Of a stretch of DNA of 6,604 bases, positions 1 through 6,184 are shown one piece after another. The position numbers and the translations under genes are program-made. This stretch comes from Acidimicrobiia bacterium (GTDB lineage Bacteria > Actinomycetota > Acidimicrobiia > Acidimicrobiales > SZUA-35): contig JAOUGG010000141.1 in assembly GCA_029857855.1 (NCBI GenBank), positions 1-6,604 on the forward strand. The letters are read 5' to 3'. Every line of letters starts with the position of its first letter. Within the stretch, counting starts at the first letter, position 1. Under the pieces are notes generated by a model. It was not told the DNA's origin, made no database searches, and saw nothing but the letters and a program-made list of their open reading frames with translations.

Positions 1-717
1 ATGATGATTGACGTGCAGGACGCAACTTTCGAGGCCGAAGTGATTCAACGATCGATGACGACGCCCGTCGTGGTCGATCTCTGGGCGCCGTGGTGCGGCC
101 CGTGCCGGACGCTCGGCCCCATGCTGGAGAAGGTCATCGGCGAGACCAAGGGCAAGGTCGTCCTGGCCAAGATCAACGTCGACGAGAACCCGGGCGCCTC
201 GGCCGCATTCCAGGTGCAGTCGATTCCGGCCGTCTACGCCCTGAAGGACGGGCAGGTGGTCGACGGGTTCATCGGCGGGCAACCCGAACCGGCGATCCGG
301 GAGTTCGTGGACAAGTTGCTCGGAGACGAACCGTCGAGCGAGCTGCACGCTCTGCTCGCGGCCGGCGACGAGGAGTCGCTCCGCAAGGCCGTTGAACTCG
401 ACGGTGACAGCGTGCAAGCGGTCGGTATGTTGGCGGCGCTTCTCCTGCAGTCGGACCGGGCGCCGGAGGCCGTCGAGGTGCTGGCGGCCGGCCCCGAAGA
501 TCCGATGCTGGGCCAGCTCCTGGCCCAGGCCCGGGAGCTCGCGATGCCGAGCGACGCCCAGAACGAGATCGAACAGAAGCTGGCCACGCTGCTCGAAAAC
601 GTCAAGGACAGCGATGACGACCGGGCCGAATTCCTGCAGCTGCTCGACGAACTGTCGGTCGGCAACCCCGAAGCCGTCGCCGACTGGCGGCGCAAACTCT
701 CGACGCGCCTGTTCTAG
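1..717 (+). CDS. cnoX: Thioredoxin-fold protein with C-terminal TPR-like region (CnoX/YbbN family co-chaperone)
   Basis: The 238-residue product starts with a thioredoxin fold: WAPWCGPC with the active-site WCGPC at residues 31-35, then the cis-proline in SIPAV (Pro76) and the GFIGGQPE segment near residue 90. Residues of about 112-238 are acidic and helical, consistent with the degenerate TPR repeats of the CnoX/YbbN family, and end in the family-like WRRKLSTRLF. Known family members act as cytoplasmic holdases that can form mixed disulfides with clients and pass them to GroEL or DnaK. E. coli CnoX lacks a functional CxxC, whereas this one keeps both cysteines, as in Caulobacter, so thiol-disulfide exchange is likely. 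No signal peptide or membrane segment is visible. Two ATG codons open the frame at positions 1 and 4. The window begins here, so neither the ribosome binding site nor an upstream start can be judged. A plain thioredoxin (about 105 residues) is excluded by length. The family call is firm; the symbol is less so. Confidence 0.85.
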   Translation: MMIDVQDATFEAEVIQRSMTTPVVVDLWAPWCGPCRTLGPMLEKVIGETKGKVVLAKINVDENPGASAAFQVQSIPAVYALKDGQVVDGFIGGQPEPAIREFVDKLLGDEPSSELHALLAAGDEESLRKAVELDGDSVQAVGMLAALLLQSDRAPEAVEVLAAGPEDPMLGQLLAQARELAMPSDAQNEIEQKLATLLENVKDSDDDRAEFLQLLDELSVGNPEAVADWRRKLSTRLF

Positions 718-718
718 G

Positions 719-746
719 TTGTGGCCCCTCACGGGCCGGTTAGAGT
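719..746 (+). promoter_or_regulatory. Possible sigma-70-type promoter upstream of comEA
   Basis: TTGTGG (719-724) and TAGAGT (741-746) are separated by 16 bases and lie just after the thioredoxin-like gene's stop codon. This resembles a housekeeping -35/-10 pair. The spacer holds a five-pair inverted repeat, GGCCC-N5-GGGCC (723-737), which has no T-tract and could be a weak terminator for the upstream gene. The initiation site would be near 753, giving a leader of about 210 bases if comEA starts at 963. The assignment rests on sequence resemblance only. Confidence 0.35.
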
Positions 747-798
747 GATCGTCGTCGCCACACCGACGCGGCGCTCGCTGCGGGCGCACCTTTCCCGG

Positions 799-843
799 TC
801 GTTGTCGTGGCACTCGGACCTGTCGGTCCCCATCCGTTCGATC
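799..843 (+). repeat. Imperfect direct repeat, copy 1 (before comEA)
   Basis: This copy contains TCGTTGTCGTG (799-809), then CCTGTCGG (819-826), then ATCCGTTCGATC (832-843). The same three words in the same order recur at 886-926. The first word is offset by 87 bases, so both copies sit in the comEA frame. It may be an old local duplication or chance in a biased-composition region. Confidence 0.35.
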
Positions 844-885
844 GGCCGCCAGGCCCGAGCCGGGTGTCAACGCTTCCCCTCGCCA

Positions 886-926
886 TCGTTGTCGTGCCTG
901 TCGGCGCGGATCGTCCCGTTTCGATC
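886..926 (+). repeat. Imperfect direct repeat, copy 2 (before comEA)
   Basis: This copy contains TCGTTGTCGTG (886-896), directly followed by CCTGTCGG (897-904) and then a diverged form of the third word ending in GTTTCGATC (918-926). It is shorter than copy 1 between the first two words. TGTCGTG occurs again at 959-965, where its GTG is the preferred comEA start. Confidence 0.35.
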
Positions 927-962
927 TCAACCGGCTGCACCAGAGGTCCCTGCGAGGCTGTC

Positions 963-1832
963 GTGGACCCGCTTGCCGAACGCCCCCATCCCCATGGCGA
1001 TATCCAGGAACCGGCGCCGGATATCGGCCTGGTCGACCTCGTCGACCAGGCGCTTGTCCGCCTCGACGGTCTTCGTGACCGTCCACGACTGTCGTCGGCC
1101 GTCACGGCGCTGCTCGTCTTCACTCTGGCGGTCGGCTGGGGTCTGACCCGGTGGCGGGCGGTCGACCCGATCGACGACCGGATCCCCCGGGTCGACGAGA
1201 TGGTCGCCGCCGACGTCGGCCTGATCGATCCGACCGGTAGCGCCGCCGGTGGCGACGCCGGTGGGCCGGAAGCGCTCGATCGTGCGTCGGCCGCCCCGTC
1301 GACGGCTCCGACTTCACAGCCAGACGTTTCGAGCTCGACCGAACCCGACGTCGATCTCGTCGTGCACGTCTCTGGGGCGGTGAGGACGGAGGGGTTGGTG
1401 GAGCTGACCGCCGGGTCGAGGTTGGCCGACGCCATCACCGCCGCCGGTGGGCCGACGGACACCGCTGACGTGCATCGGCTCAACCTGGCCACACCGCTCG
1501 TCGACGGGATGCACATCCGGGTGCCCGAGCTGGGGGAGGACGCCGCCGCAGCCGCCCGACCCCTGATCGAAACGGCCCAGACCCCTGCCGCATCCGGTGG
1601 CATCGGTGGCGCCGTCGGCGAGTCGAACGGGGCCGACGGCGGGCCGGTCAACATCAACCAGGCCGATGTCGTCGAGCTGCAGCGCCTCCCCGGGGTCGGC
1701 CCGGCCATCGCCGGAGCGATCGTCGCCTGGCGAGACGACAACGGCCCGTTCGACTCGATCGACGACCTCCTCGACGTGCCGGGAATCGGTCCGGCCAAGC
1801 TGGCGGCGATCGAGGATCAGGTGGTGGTGTGA
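963..1832 (+). CDS. comEA: ComEA, membrane-anchored DNA receptor (SLBB plus helix-hairpin-helix)
   Basis: ComEA binds double-stranded DNA outside the cytoplasmic membrane and hands it to the ComEC channel. From the GTG at 963 the product is 289 residues: a charged N-terminus; one membrane segment (about residues 44-62, SSAVTALLVFTLAVGWGL); a low-complexity Ala/Ser/Pro/Asp linker; an SLBB domain (about 132-189, beginning VVHVSGAV); a second flexible linker; and a C-terminal tandem helix-hairpin-helix DNA-binding domain (229-289) with VNINQAD, LPGVGPAIA and VPGIGPAKL. The membrane topology and domain order are those of Gram-positive ComEA. The frame stays open upstream to 744 and GTG codons at 807 and 894 are alternatives. 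I chose 963 because GAGG at 954-957 is well spaced and third-position G+C is higher downstream of it. The gene overlaps comEC by four bases (GTGA), so the two are probably translationally coupled. Function is confident; the start is uncertain. Confidence 0.88.
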   Translation: MDPLAERPHPHGDIQEPAPDIGLVDLVDQALVRLDGLRDRPRLSSAVTALLVFTLAVGWGLTRWRAVDPIDDRIPRVDEMVAADVGLIDPTGSAAGGDAGGPEALDRASAAPSTAPTSQPDVSSSTEPDVDLVVHVSGAVRTEGLVELTAGSRLADAITAAGGPTDTADVHRLNLATPLVDGMHIRVPELGEDAAAAARPLIETAQTPAASGGIGGAVGESNGADGGPVNINQADVVELQRLPGVGPAIAGAIVAWRDDNGPFDSIDDLLDVPGIGPAKLAAIEDQVVV

Positions 1833-3778
1833 CCGCTCCAGGGCGTGAACCCGATGGCGACCACGAGCCGGCCCGGTTCGGCGGCGCCGCCGACGAGGCC
1901 CGCCTGGCGGTGCTCGCCGTCGTAGCCTGTGCCGGCACGTTCACCGGTCTGCGGCTTCCAACGCGGTCCGCCCTCATCGGCGCCGCGGCGCTCACCGCCG
2001 CCCTGGCAGGGATCGTGTTCATGCTGGCCAAGGGATTCAGAGCCACGTCGACGACGGGCCGGATGATCGCGGTGTTGATGATCGCGCTCGGTGTGACCTG
2101 CCTGCGGGGCGGACAGGCGGCCCGGGCCTACCGGCCGCTGGAGGCCCGGAGCCTGCGGGCCGAGGCGATCGTTCGGGGTGACCCCGAACCCATCGGTGTC
2201 GGCTGGCGGGCGGAGCTCCAACTCCGTTCCGGCGACCGAGTGGAGGCCACCGCTTTCGGTCGGGCCGGATTCGAACTCCGGCAGCTCGCGGTGGGCGACC
2301 GGGTTCTGGCCGTGGGCCGGGTCCGGCCGATCGGTGATCGACCGTGGTTGCGGGCCCGCCACATCGTGGGTCGGCTGACGCTCGATGACGTCGCCGTGAC
2401 GGCGCCGGCGGCCGGGTTCGACCGGCTCGTCAACGAGCTGCGATCGGTCATCGTCGACGGAGCGGTCTCGTTCGATGATCGGGCACGGCCGTTGTACACC
2501 GGGCTCGTGATCGGCGACGATCGGTTCCAACCGCTCGCCCAGCAGGCTCAGTTTCGGGCTTCGGGGCTGACCCATCTCCTGGCTGTCTCGGGCCAGAACG
2601 TCGCCTTCGTGCTGCTCGTCGTCCGACCCGTCCTCCTGGCGTTCGGCCGCCGGACCCGCCTCGTGGCGATCGTGGGGATACTCATCCTGTTCGCGGCCAT
2701 GACCCGGGCCGAACCCTCGGTCCTTCGAGCGTCCACCACCGCCGGTGTGGCCACCTGGGCACTGGTCACCGGACGGGCAGGCTCGGGATTACGAACGCTG
2801 TCGGTCGGCGTGGCCGGGCTGGTACTGGTCGATCCGTTCCTGCTCGACGTCGTCGGGTTCCAGCTGTCGGTCGCCGCTTCCGCCGGGATCGTCGTGGTGT
2901 CGCCGCTCGTTCTCGGTCGGCTGCCCGGGCCGATGCGGCGGCTGCCCGGCATGACGGCGGTTGGCCAGGCCCTCGCCGTGACCGTGGGCGCCCAGGCCGC
3001 AGTGGCCCCCCTTCTTATTCACCATTTCGGCCCGCTGCCGCTGGCGTCGATTCCGGCCAATCTGGTCGCCGGCTGGGCCGCCGGTGCCGTCATGACGCTC
3101 GGTCTGACCGTCGGGCCCATCAGCGGTCTGCTTCATCGAGCCCGATTCCCCGTCGCGGCCGAGCTGGTCCAGTGGCCGTCCAGATTGCTGGTCGGCTGGG
3201 TCGACGGCACGGCCCGCTGGGCCGCCGACCTCGACCTACCTCGCCTCGGCCTGCCGTCGCTGGCGGCGTTGGCAGTGCTGGGGATCCTCGTTGCGGTGCG
3301 TCCCCGCGGTCCGCTCGGGCGGGCCGTCGTCGTCGGAGCGACCGTGGCGGTCGGAGGCGTCCTGGCCGGCGCGATGAGCCACGTCCGGGACCGGCCGTCG
3401 ATGATCGCGGACGGCGTGCTGCACATCCCGAGCGGGTCGGCCGATGGCGGTAGCGGTGGCGTCCTGGTGATCAGCGACCCGGCACCGTCGGCTGTCGACG
3501 CCGTGCTCGCGTCGGGGGTCGACCGGGTCGACGTCGTCGTCACCGAGCGAGGCGATGCCGTCTCCGCACGGATCGTGGGAGCAGTGATCGACGTTATCGA
3601 CGCCGCCACCGTGCTGGCGCCACCGGATCATCGCATCCGTGGTGCCACCCGGGTGACCGAGCCGATGGTGGTATCGACGAGCTGGGGGTTGGTGACCGTC
3701 GAGCCCGAATCCACCGGTTCCGCCCTCATCGTGACCGTCCCCGCGATCGCCAAGCCCGACGGATGGCCCGACGGATGA
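1829..3778 (+). CDS. comEC: ComEC/Rec2 family DNA-uptake channel with degenerate C-terminal domain
   Basis: ComEC is the polytopic inner-membrane channel that carries single-stranded DNA into the cytoplasm during transformation. The 649-residue product has N-terminal membrane segments (about 26-40, 48-66 and 79-93), an OB-fold-like DUF4131 region (about 104-190), and the multi-helix competence domain (about 220-515). The latter carries the family signature GLTHLLAVSGQNV (246-258), the RAEPSVLRA segment (293-301), DPFLLDVVGFQLS (335-347) and the PLASIPANLVA segment (404-414). Canonical members end in a metallo-beta-lactamase domain. Here residues of about 524-649 look like that domain, but the metal-binding HxDADH is replaced by TERGDAVSA (572-580) and the usual DVGQGDA strand is also absent, so nuclease activity is unlikely. 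The GTG start lies in the comEA stop region (GTGA overlap), so expression is probably coupled to comEA. Pairing with ComEA makes the assignment secure. Confidence 0.92.
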   Translation: MTAPGREPDGDHEPARFGGAADEARLAVLAVVACAGTFTGLRLPTRSALIGAAALTAALAGIVFMLAKGFRATSTTGRMIAVLMIALGVTCLRGGQAARAYRPLEARSLRAEAIVRGDPEPIGVGWRAELQLRSGDRVEATAFGRAGFELRQLAVGDRVLAVGRVRPIGDRPWLRARHIVGRLTLDDVAVTAPAAGFDRLVNELRSVIVDGAVSFDDRARPLYTGLVIGDDRFQPLAQQAQFRASGLTHLLAVSGQNVAFVLLVVRPVLLAFGRRTRLVAIVGILILFAAMTRAEPSVLRASTTAGVATWALVTGRAGSGLRTLSVGVAGLVLVDPFLLDVVGFQLSVAASAGIVVVSPLVLGRLPGPMRRLPGMTAVGQALAVTVGAQAAVAPLLIHHFGPLPLASIPANLVAGWAAGAVMTLGLTVGPISGLLHRARFPVAAELVQWPSRLLVGWVDGTARWAADLDLPRLGLPSLAALAVLGILVAVRPRGPLGRAVVVGATVAVGGVLAGAMSHVRDRPSMIADGVLHIPSGSADGGSGGVLVISDPAPSAVDAVLASGVDRVDVVVTERGDAVSARIVGAVIDVIDAATVLAPPDHRIRGATRVTEPMVVSTSWGLVTVEPESTGSALIVTVPAIAKPDGWPDG

Positions 3779-3814
3779 GTTGCGGTTGGAGGTGGCGGCC
3801 CGGGCGACGGCGAC

Positions 3815-3820
3815 TACCGT
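3815..3820 (+). promoter_or_regulatory. Possible -10 element giving a leaderless folP2-like transcript
   Basis: TACCGT fits the loose actinobacterial TAnnnT -10 pattern. Its last T lies seven bases before the GTG at 3827, so transcription would begin at or next to the start codon. No convincing -35 hexamer is seen at normal spacing. The only Shine-Dalgarno-like string nearby, GGAGG at 3788-3792, is 34 bases from the GTG and too distant to serve it. Leaderless genes are common in Actinobacteria; this case is inference from spacing. Confidence 0.4.
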
Positions 3821-3826
3821 GAGCGT

Positions 3827-4672
3827 GTGCTTTTGGAGCTGGGGCCTCATCGGTTCGACATCACCCATCGTGCGCTCGTCATGGGCATCCTCAACCGGAC
3901 GCCGGACAGCTTCTACGACGCCGGCAGCTACTGGGAGTTCGACGACTTTCTGCGCAAGGCCGAGCAGCTCGTCGATGACGGCGCGGACTTCCTCGATGTG
4001 GGCGGGGTCAAAGCCGGGCCCGGCGAGGAGGTCACCGAAGCCGAGGAACTGGAGCGGGTCGTCCCGGCGGTCGAGGCGCTGCGACGGCGTTTCGACGTTC
4101 CGCTGTCGGTCGACACCTGGCGCGCGTCGGTGTTGGAGGAGTCGATCCGGGCCGGGGCCAACGTCGGCAACGACATCAGCGGCTTCGCCGATCCCGAGTA
4201 CCTTCCCGTGGCATCCCGAGGTGGGGCGTCGGTCGTCGCGACCCACATCCGGCTCGCCCCGCGAGTGCCCGATCCCGATCCGGTCTACGACGATCTGGTC
4301 GGCGACGTCGTCAAATTCCTGGCCGATCGGGCGGCCCGGGCCGAGTCATTCGGAATCGCCCGGCAGCGCATCGTCATCGACGCCGGCCTCGATCTCGGCA
4401 AGACCCCGGCCATGTCGCTCGAACTGCTGCATCGCTCCGATGCCCTCGCTGAGCTCGGCTACCCGGTGTTGCTCTCGGCCTCGAACAAACGGTTCCTCTT
4501 CGAACTGCTCGAAACCGACCGCTACGACATCGACTCCGGGACCACGGCGGCTCACGTGATCGGTGTCGCGCTGGGGTGCCGGATACTTCGCGCCCACGAC
4601 GTTCAGGCCGGCCGGCGGGTCGCCGACCTCATGGCGGAGATCCTCGCCGCCGACGGTGACAAGGTTCGCTGA
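3827..4672 (+). CDS. folP: Dihydropteroate synthase paralogue, FolP2-like
   Basis: The 281-residue TIM-barrel protein belongs to the dihydropteroate synthase (folate pathway) family, which joins a pterin pyrophosphate to p-aminobenzoate. Pterin-pocket motifs are kept: GILNRTPDSFYD (20-31), SVDTW (94-98) with Asp96, GND (114-116) with Asn115, IDAGLDLGK (184-192) with Asp185, SNK (219-221) with Lys221, and RAHDV (255-259) with Arg255 and His257. The loop that in true synthases reads GGESTRPG reads GGVKAGPG (59-66), so the Thr and Arg contacting pABA and pyrophosphate are missing. SRK is SNK, and the MH of the middle strand is ATH. NRTPDSFYD, DVGGVKAGPGE and SNK match my recollection of mycobacterial FolP2, a paralogue reported not to act as the folate enzyme. 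Folate synthesis is therefore doubtful and the true substrate unknown. It begins with GTG 48 bases after comEC, with no usable ribosome binding site, and ends overlapping holA by one base (TGATG). Family is sure; specificity is not. Confidence 0.88.
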   Translation: MLLELGPHRFDITHRALVMGILNRTPDSFYDAGSYWEFDDFLRKAEQLVDDGADFLDVGGVKAGPGEEVTEAEELERVVPAVEALRRRFDVPLSVDTWRASVLEESIRAGANVGNDISGFADPEYLPVASRGGASVVATHIRLAPRVPDPDPVYDDLVGDVVKFLADRAARAESFGIARQRIVIDAGLDLGKTPAMSLELLHRSDALAELGYPVLLSASNKRFLFELLETDRYDIDSGTTAAHVIGVALGCRILRAHDVQAGRRVADLMAEILAADGDKVR

Positions 4673-5688
4673 TGGCCGTCATCGTCATCAAGGGTGACGA
4701 CGACACACTCGTCGGCCAGGCGATCCAGGCCACGGTCAACGAGCTGGTGGGGGACGGCGACCGCACCCTCATGGTGGAGGAGCTGACTGAGGCCGTCTAC
4801 CTCGGCGAAACCAACGAGGCCAGTCTGGCCGCGCTGATCAATGCCGCCCAGACGCTACCGTTCCTGACCGGTCGCCGGGTCGTCGTCGGTCGCAATCTCG
4901 GTCTGTTCTCCAAGCAGGCGGGCGTCGAGCCGCTCGTTCAGCTGCTCGACAACCTGCCCGACACCACCGATCTGGTGCTCGTGTGGGAGAAGGCTTCGTC
5001 GAGCCAGCGCCTGCCCGCCGTGCCCAAAACCCTCCAGGCCGCACTCCAGTCGGTCGGGGCCGAGACGGTCGACGCCGCCCCCAGCGGTCGCGGCCGGAAG
5101 GCGTTTCTCGACGAGCGGCTGGCCACCGCGCCGGTCCGTCTCGACGGGTCGGCCCGGAAGGCGATCGCCGACCGCCTTGGTGACGATCTCGGTCGGCTGG
5201 CGTCGATCTTCGAGACCCTCGTTTCGACGTTCGGCGTCGACACCCCGCTCAGCGCCGATGACGTGGCCCCGTTTCTCGGCACGGCGGCCGACGTCCCACC
5301 CTGGGAACTGACCGACGCCATCGATTCGGGTGACGTCGCCCTTGCGCTCGAGAAGCTGGACCGGATGGTGGTGGGTGGTGAGCGTCATCCGCTGCAGACC
5401 CTGGCCACGCTGCACAACCACTACCAGCGGGCGCTCAAACTCGACGGGGCTCCCGTGCTCGACGAACGGTCGGCCGCCGCATACCTCGGCATGACTGGAT
5501 CGACGTTCCCGGCGAAGAAGGCGCTGTCGCTGTCGAAACGGCTCGGACCCCAACGACTGGCCCGGGCCGTGGGGCTCCTGGCTCAAAGCGATCTCGACCT
5601 GCGGGGCGCCACCGGCATCGACGGCAACACCGTGGTGACGATCCTCGTCGCCCGCCTGGCGCACCTCAGCCGGTCGGCGGCCAGATAA
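4672..5688 (+). CDS. holA: HolA, DNA polymerase III delta subunit
   Basis: Delta is the clamp-loader subunit that opens the beta sliding clamp; it acts in the cytoplasm within the delta/tau(gamma)/delta' pentamer. The 338-residue length is typical. The product opens with a delta-like strand, VIVIKGDDDTLV (3-14). Residues of about 1-140 form the AAA+-like domain without a Walker A motif, as expected for delta. QTLPFLTGRRVVVGR (60-74) corresponds to the hydrophobic beta-wedge that contacts the clamp. Residues of about 140-205 form the lid-like domain, with GDDLGRLASIFETL (170-183) as the characteristic motif. The C-terminal collar domain (about 208-335) begins PPWELTDAIDSGD. The ATG overlaps the last base of the folP2-like stop (TGATG), which implies translational coupling. 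holA next to comEC and convergent with rpsT is conserved in Actinobacteria. No anomaly is seen. Confidence 0.94.
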   Translation: MAVIVIKGDDDTLVGQAIQATVNELVGDGDRTLMVEELTEAVYLGETNEASLAALINAAQTLPFLTGRRVVVGRNLGLFSKQAGVEPLVQLLDNLPDTTDLVLVWEKASSSQRLPAVPKTLQAALQSVGAETVDAAPSGRGRKAFLDERLATAPVRLDGSARKAIADRLGDDLGRLASIFETLVSTFGVDTPLSADDVAPFLGTAADVPPWELTDAIDSGDVALALEKLDRMVVGGERHPLQTLATLHNHYQRALKLDGAPVLDERSAAAYLGMTGSTFPAKKALSLSKRLGPQRLARAVGLLAQSDLDLRGATGIDGNTVVTILVARLAHLSRSAAR

Positions 5689-5731
5689 CGGGAGCCGTCA
5701 CCGGTCGGGCGACAGCGGGGCCCGACGCGAA

Positions 5732-5766
5732 AACTGCGGCCCGTGTGGAGCACGGAGGCCGCAGTT
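5732..5766. terminator. Strong hairpin between holA and rpsT, probably a bidirectional terminator
   Basis: A perfect 10-base inverted repeat, AACTGCGGCC (5732-5741) and GGCCGCAGTT (5757-5766), encloses an inner four-pair stem CGTG/CACG (5742-5745 with 5751-5754) with a five-base TGGAG loop and a two-base bulge (5755-5756). Read from the minus strand the arm ends in a run of four T residues, which fits an intrinsic terminator for rpsT about 50 bases past its stop codon. Read from the plus strand it lies 43 bases past holA and ends in only TT, so it would be a weaker terminator there. Confidence 0.7.
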
Positions 5767-5776
5767 CGATGCCGGT

Positions 5777-5802
5777 CCGGCGGCAGCGGATGCTGCGGCC
5801 GG
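5777..5802. terminator. Second hairpin downstream of rpsT
   Basis: CCGGC-G-GCAGC (5777-5787) can pair with GCTGC-G-GCCGG (5792-5802) around a GGAT loop, giving ten pairs interrupted by one G-G mismatch. It begins 12 bases past the rpsT stop codon on the minus strand and lacks a T-tract. It may stabilise the rpsT mRNA 3' end or act in tandem with the stronger hairpin at 5732-5766. Confidence 0.45.
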
Positions 5803-5814
5803 GTCGGGTTGTGG

Positions 5815-6078
5815 TCAGCTCTCGGAGGCGAGCTGACGGATGCGGGAGATCAGGCGGCTCTTGCGGCGGGCGGCGGCGTTCCTGTGGATGATGCCTTTGG
5901 CCGCGGCTTTGTCGATGCGCTTGATGGTGAGACGGAGCGCCTCGGTCTCGTGGTCGGTGCCGGCGGCGGCGATCGCCGCCTTCTCACGGGTGTTGATCTC
6001 GGACCGCATGGCGCGGTTGCGGAGCCGGCTCTTCTCGTTCTGGCGATTTCGCTTGATCTGGCTCTTGATGTTGGCCAC
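5815..6078 (-). CDS. rpsT: 30S ribosomal protein S20
   Basis: S20 binds 16S rRNA early in assembly of the 30S subunit. The product is 87 residues, very basic and helical, and starts with the family signature MANIKSQIKRNRQNEKSRLRN. It continues with the internal KRIDKAAAKGIIHRNAAARRKSRL segment (53-76), which is the most conserved part of S20. The start codon is GTG, decoded as Met. GAGG (minus strand, 6092-6089) lies ten bases before it and is an acceptable ribosome binding site. The gene is transcribed against holA and divergently from lepA, the arrangement seen in Actinobacteria such as mycobacteria. The roughly 100-base leader upstream can fold into several hairpins and could mediate feedback control, as known for S20 in E. 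coli, although by sequence this leader is not demonstrably similar. Confidence 0.96.
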   Translation of the reverse strand: MANIKSQIKRNRQNEKSRLRNRAMRSEINTREKAAIAAAGTDHETEALRLTIKRIDKAAAKGIIHRNAAARRKSRLISRIRQLASES

Positions 6079-6102
6079 GGAAAGTAAACCTCGTCTTCGG
6101 GG

Positions 6103-6168
6103 GCCTAGCGAGTAGGCATGCTGTGTTCGAACCGGCCTCGGGGGTTGAGACCTCTGGCTGAAGAGCCA
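6103..6168 (-). promoter_or_regulatory. Structured 5' leader of rpsT (three small hairpins)
   Basis: Three inverted repeats lie between the predicted rpsT promoter and its start codon: GCCTA-N5-TAGGC (6103-6117); GGCCTC-N7-GAGACC (6134-6152, which uses one G-U pair in the minus-strand RNA); and TGGCT-N4-AGCCA (6155-6168). Each is short, but together they occupy most of the leader. Autoregulation by S20 is a known theme in other bacteria; applying it here is inference. Confidence 0.35.
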
Positions 6169-6184
6169 CGTAACGGACTCGCCA

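Noticed and set aside
740..1798. Long minus-strand open frame (352 codons) opposite comEA
   Set aside because: Its translation is low-complexity Ser/Arg/Thr/Pro with no recognisable domain, and the plus strand encodes clear SLBB and HhH domains. It is a shadow of high-GC codon bias.
3236..4246. Minus-strand open frame (336 codons) spanning the comEC end and folP2-like start
   Set aside because: It crosses two recognised plus-strand genes, is rich in His/Arg/Asp without motifs, and arises from third-position G/C bias.
4855..5664. Minus-strand open frame (269 codons) opposite holA
   Set aside because: No domain or signature is seen and holA on the other strand is clear.
5743..6115. Plus-strand open frames opposite rpsT
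   Set aside because: They are antisense to an unmistakable S20 gene and show no family motifs of their own.
6120..6180. tRNA-like GTTCGAAC string near 6125-6132
   Set aside because: The five bases on either side of the TTCGAAC loop do not pair on either strand and no acceptor or anticodon stem can be drawn, so it is not a tRNA or an obvious tRNA remnant.
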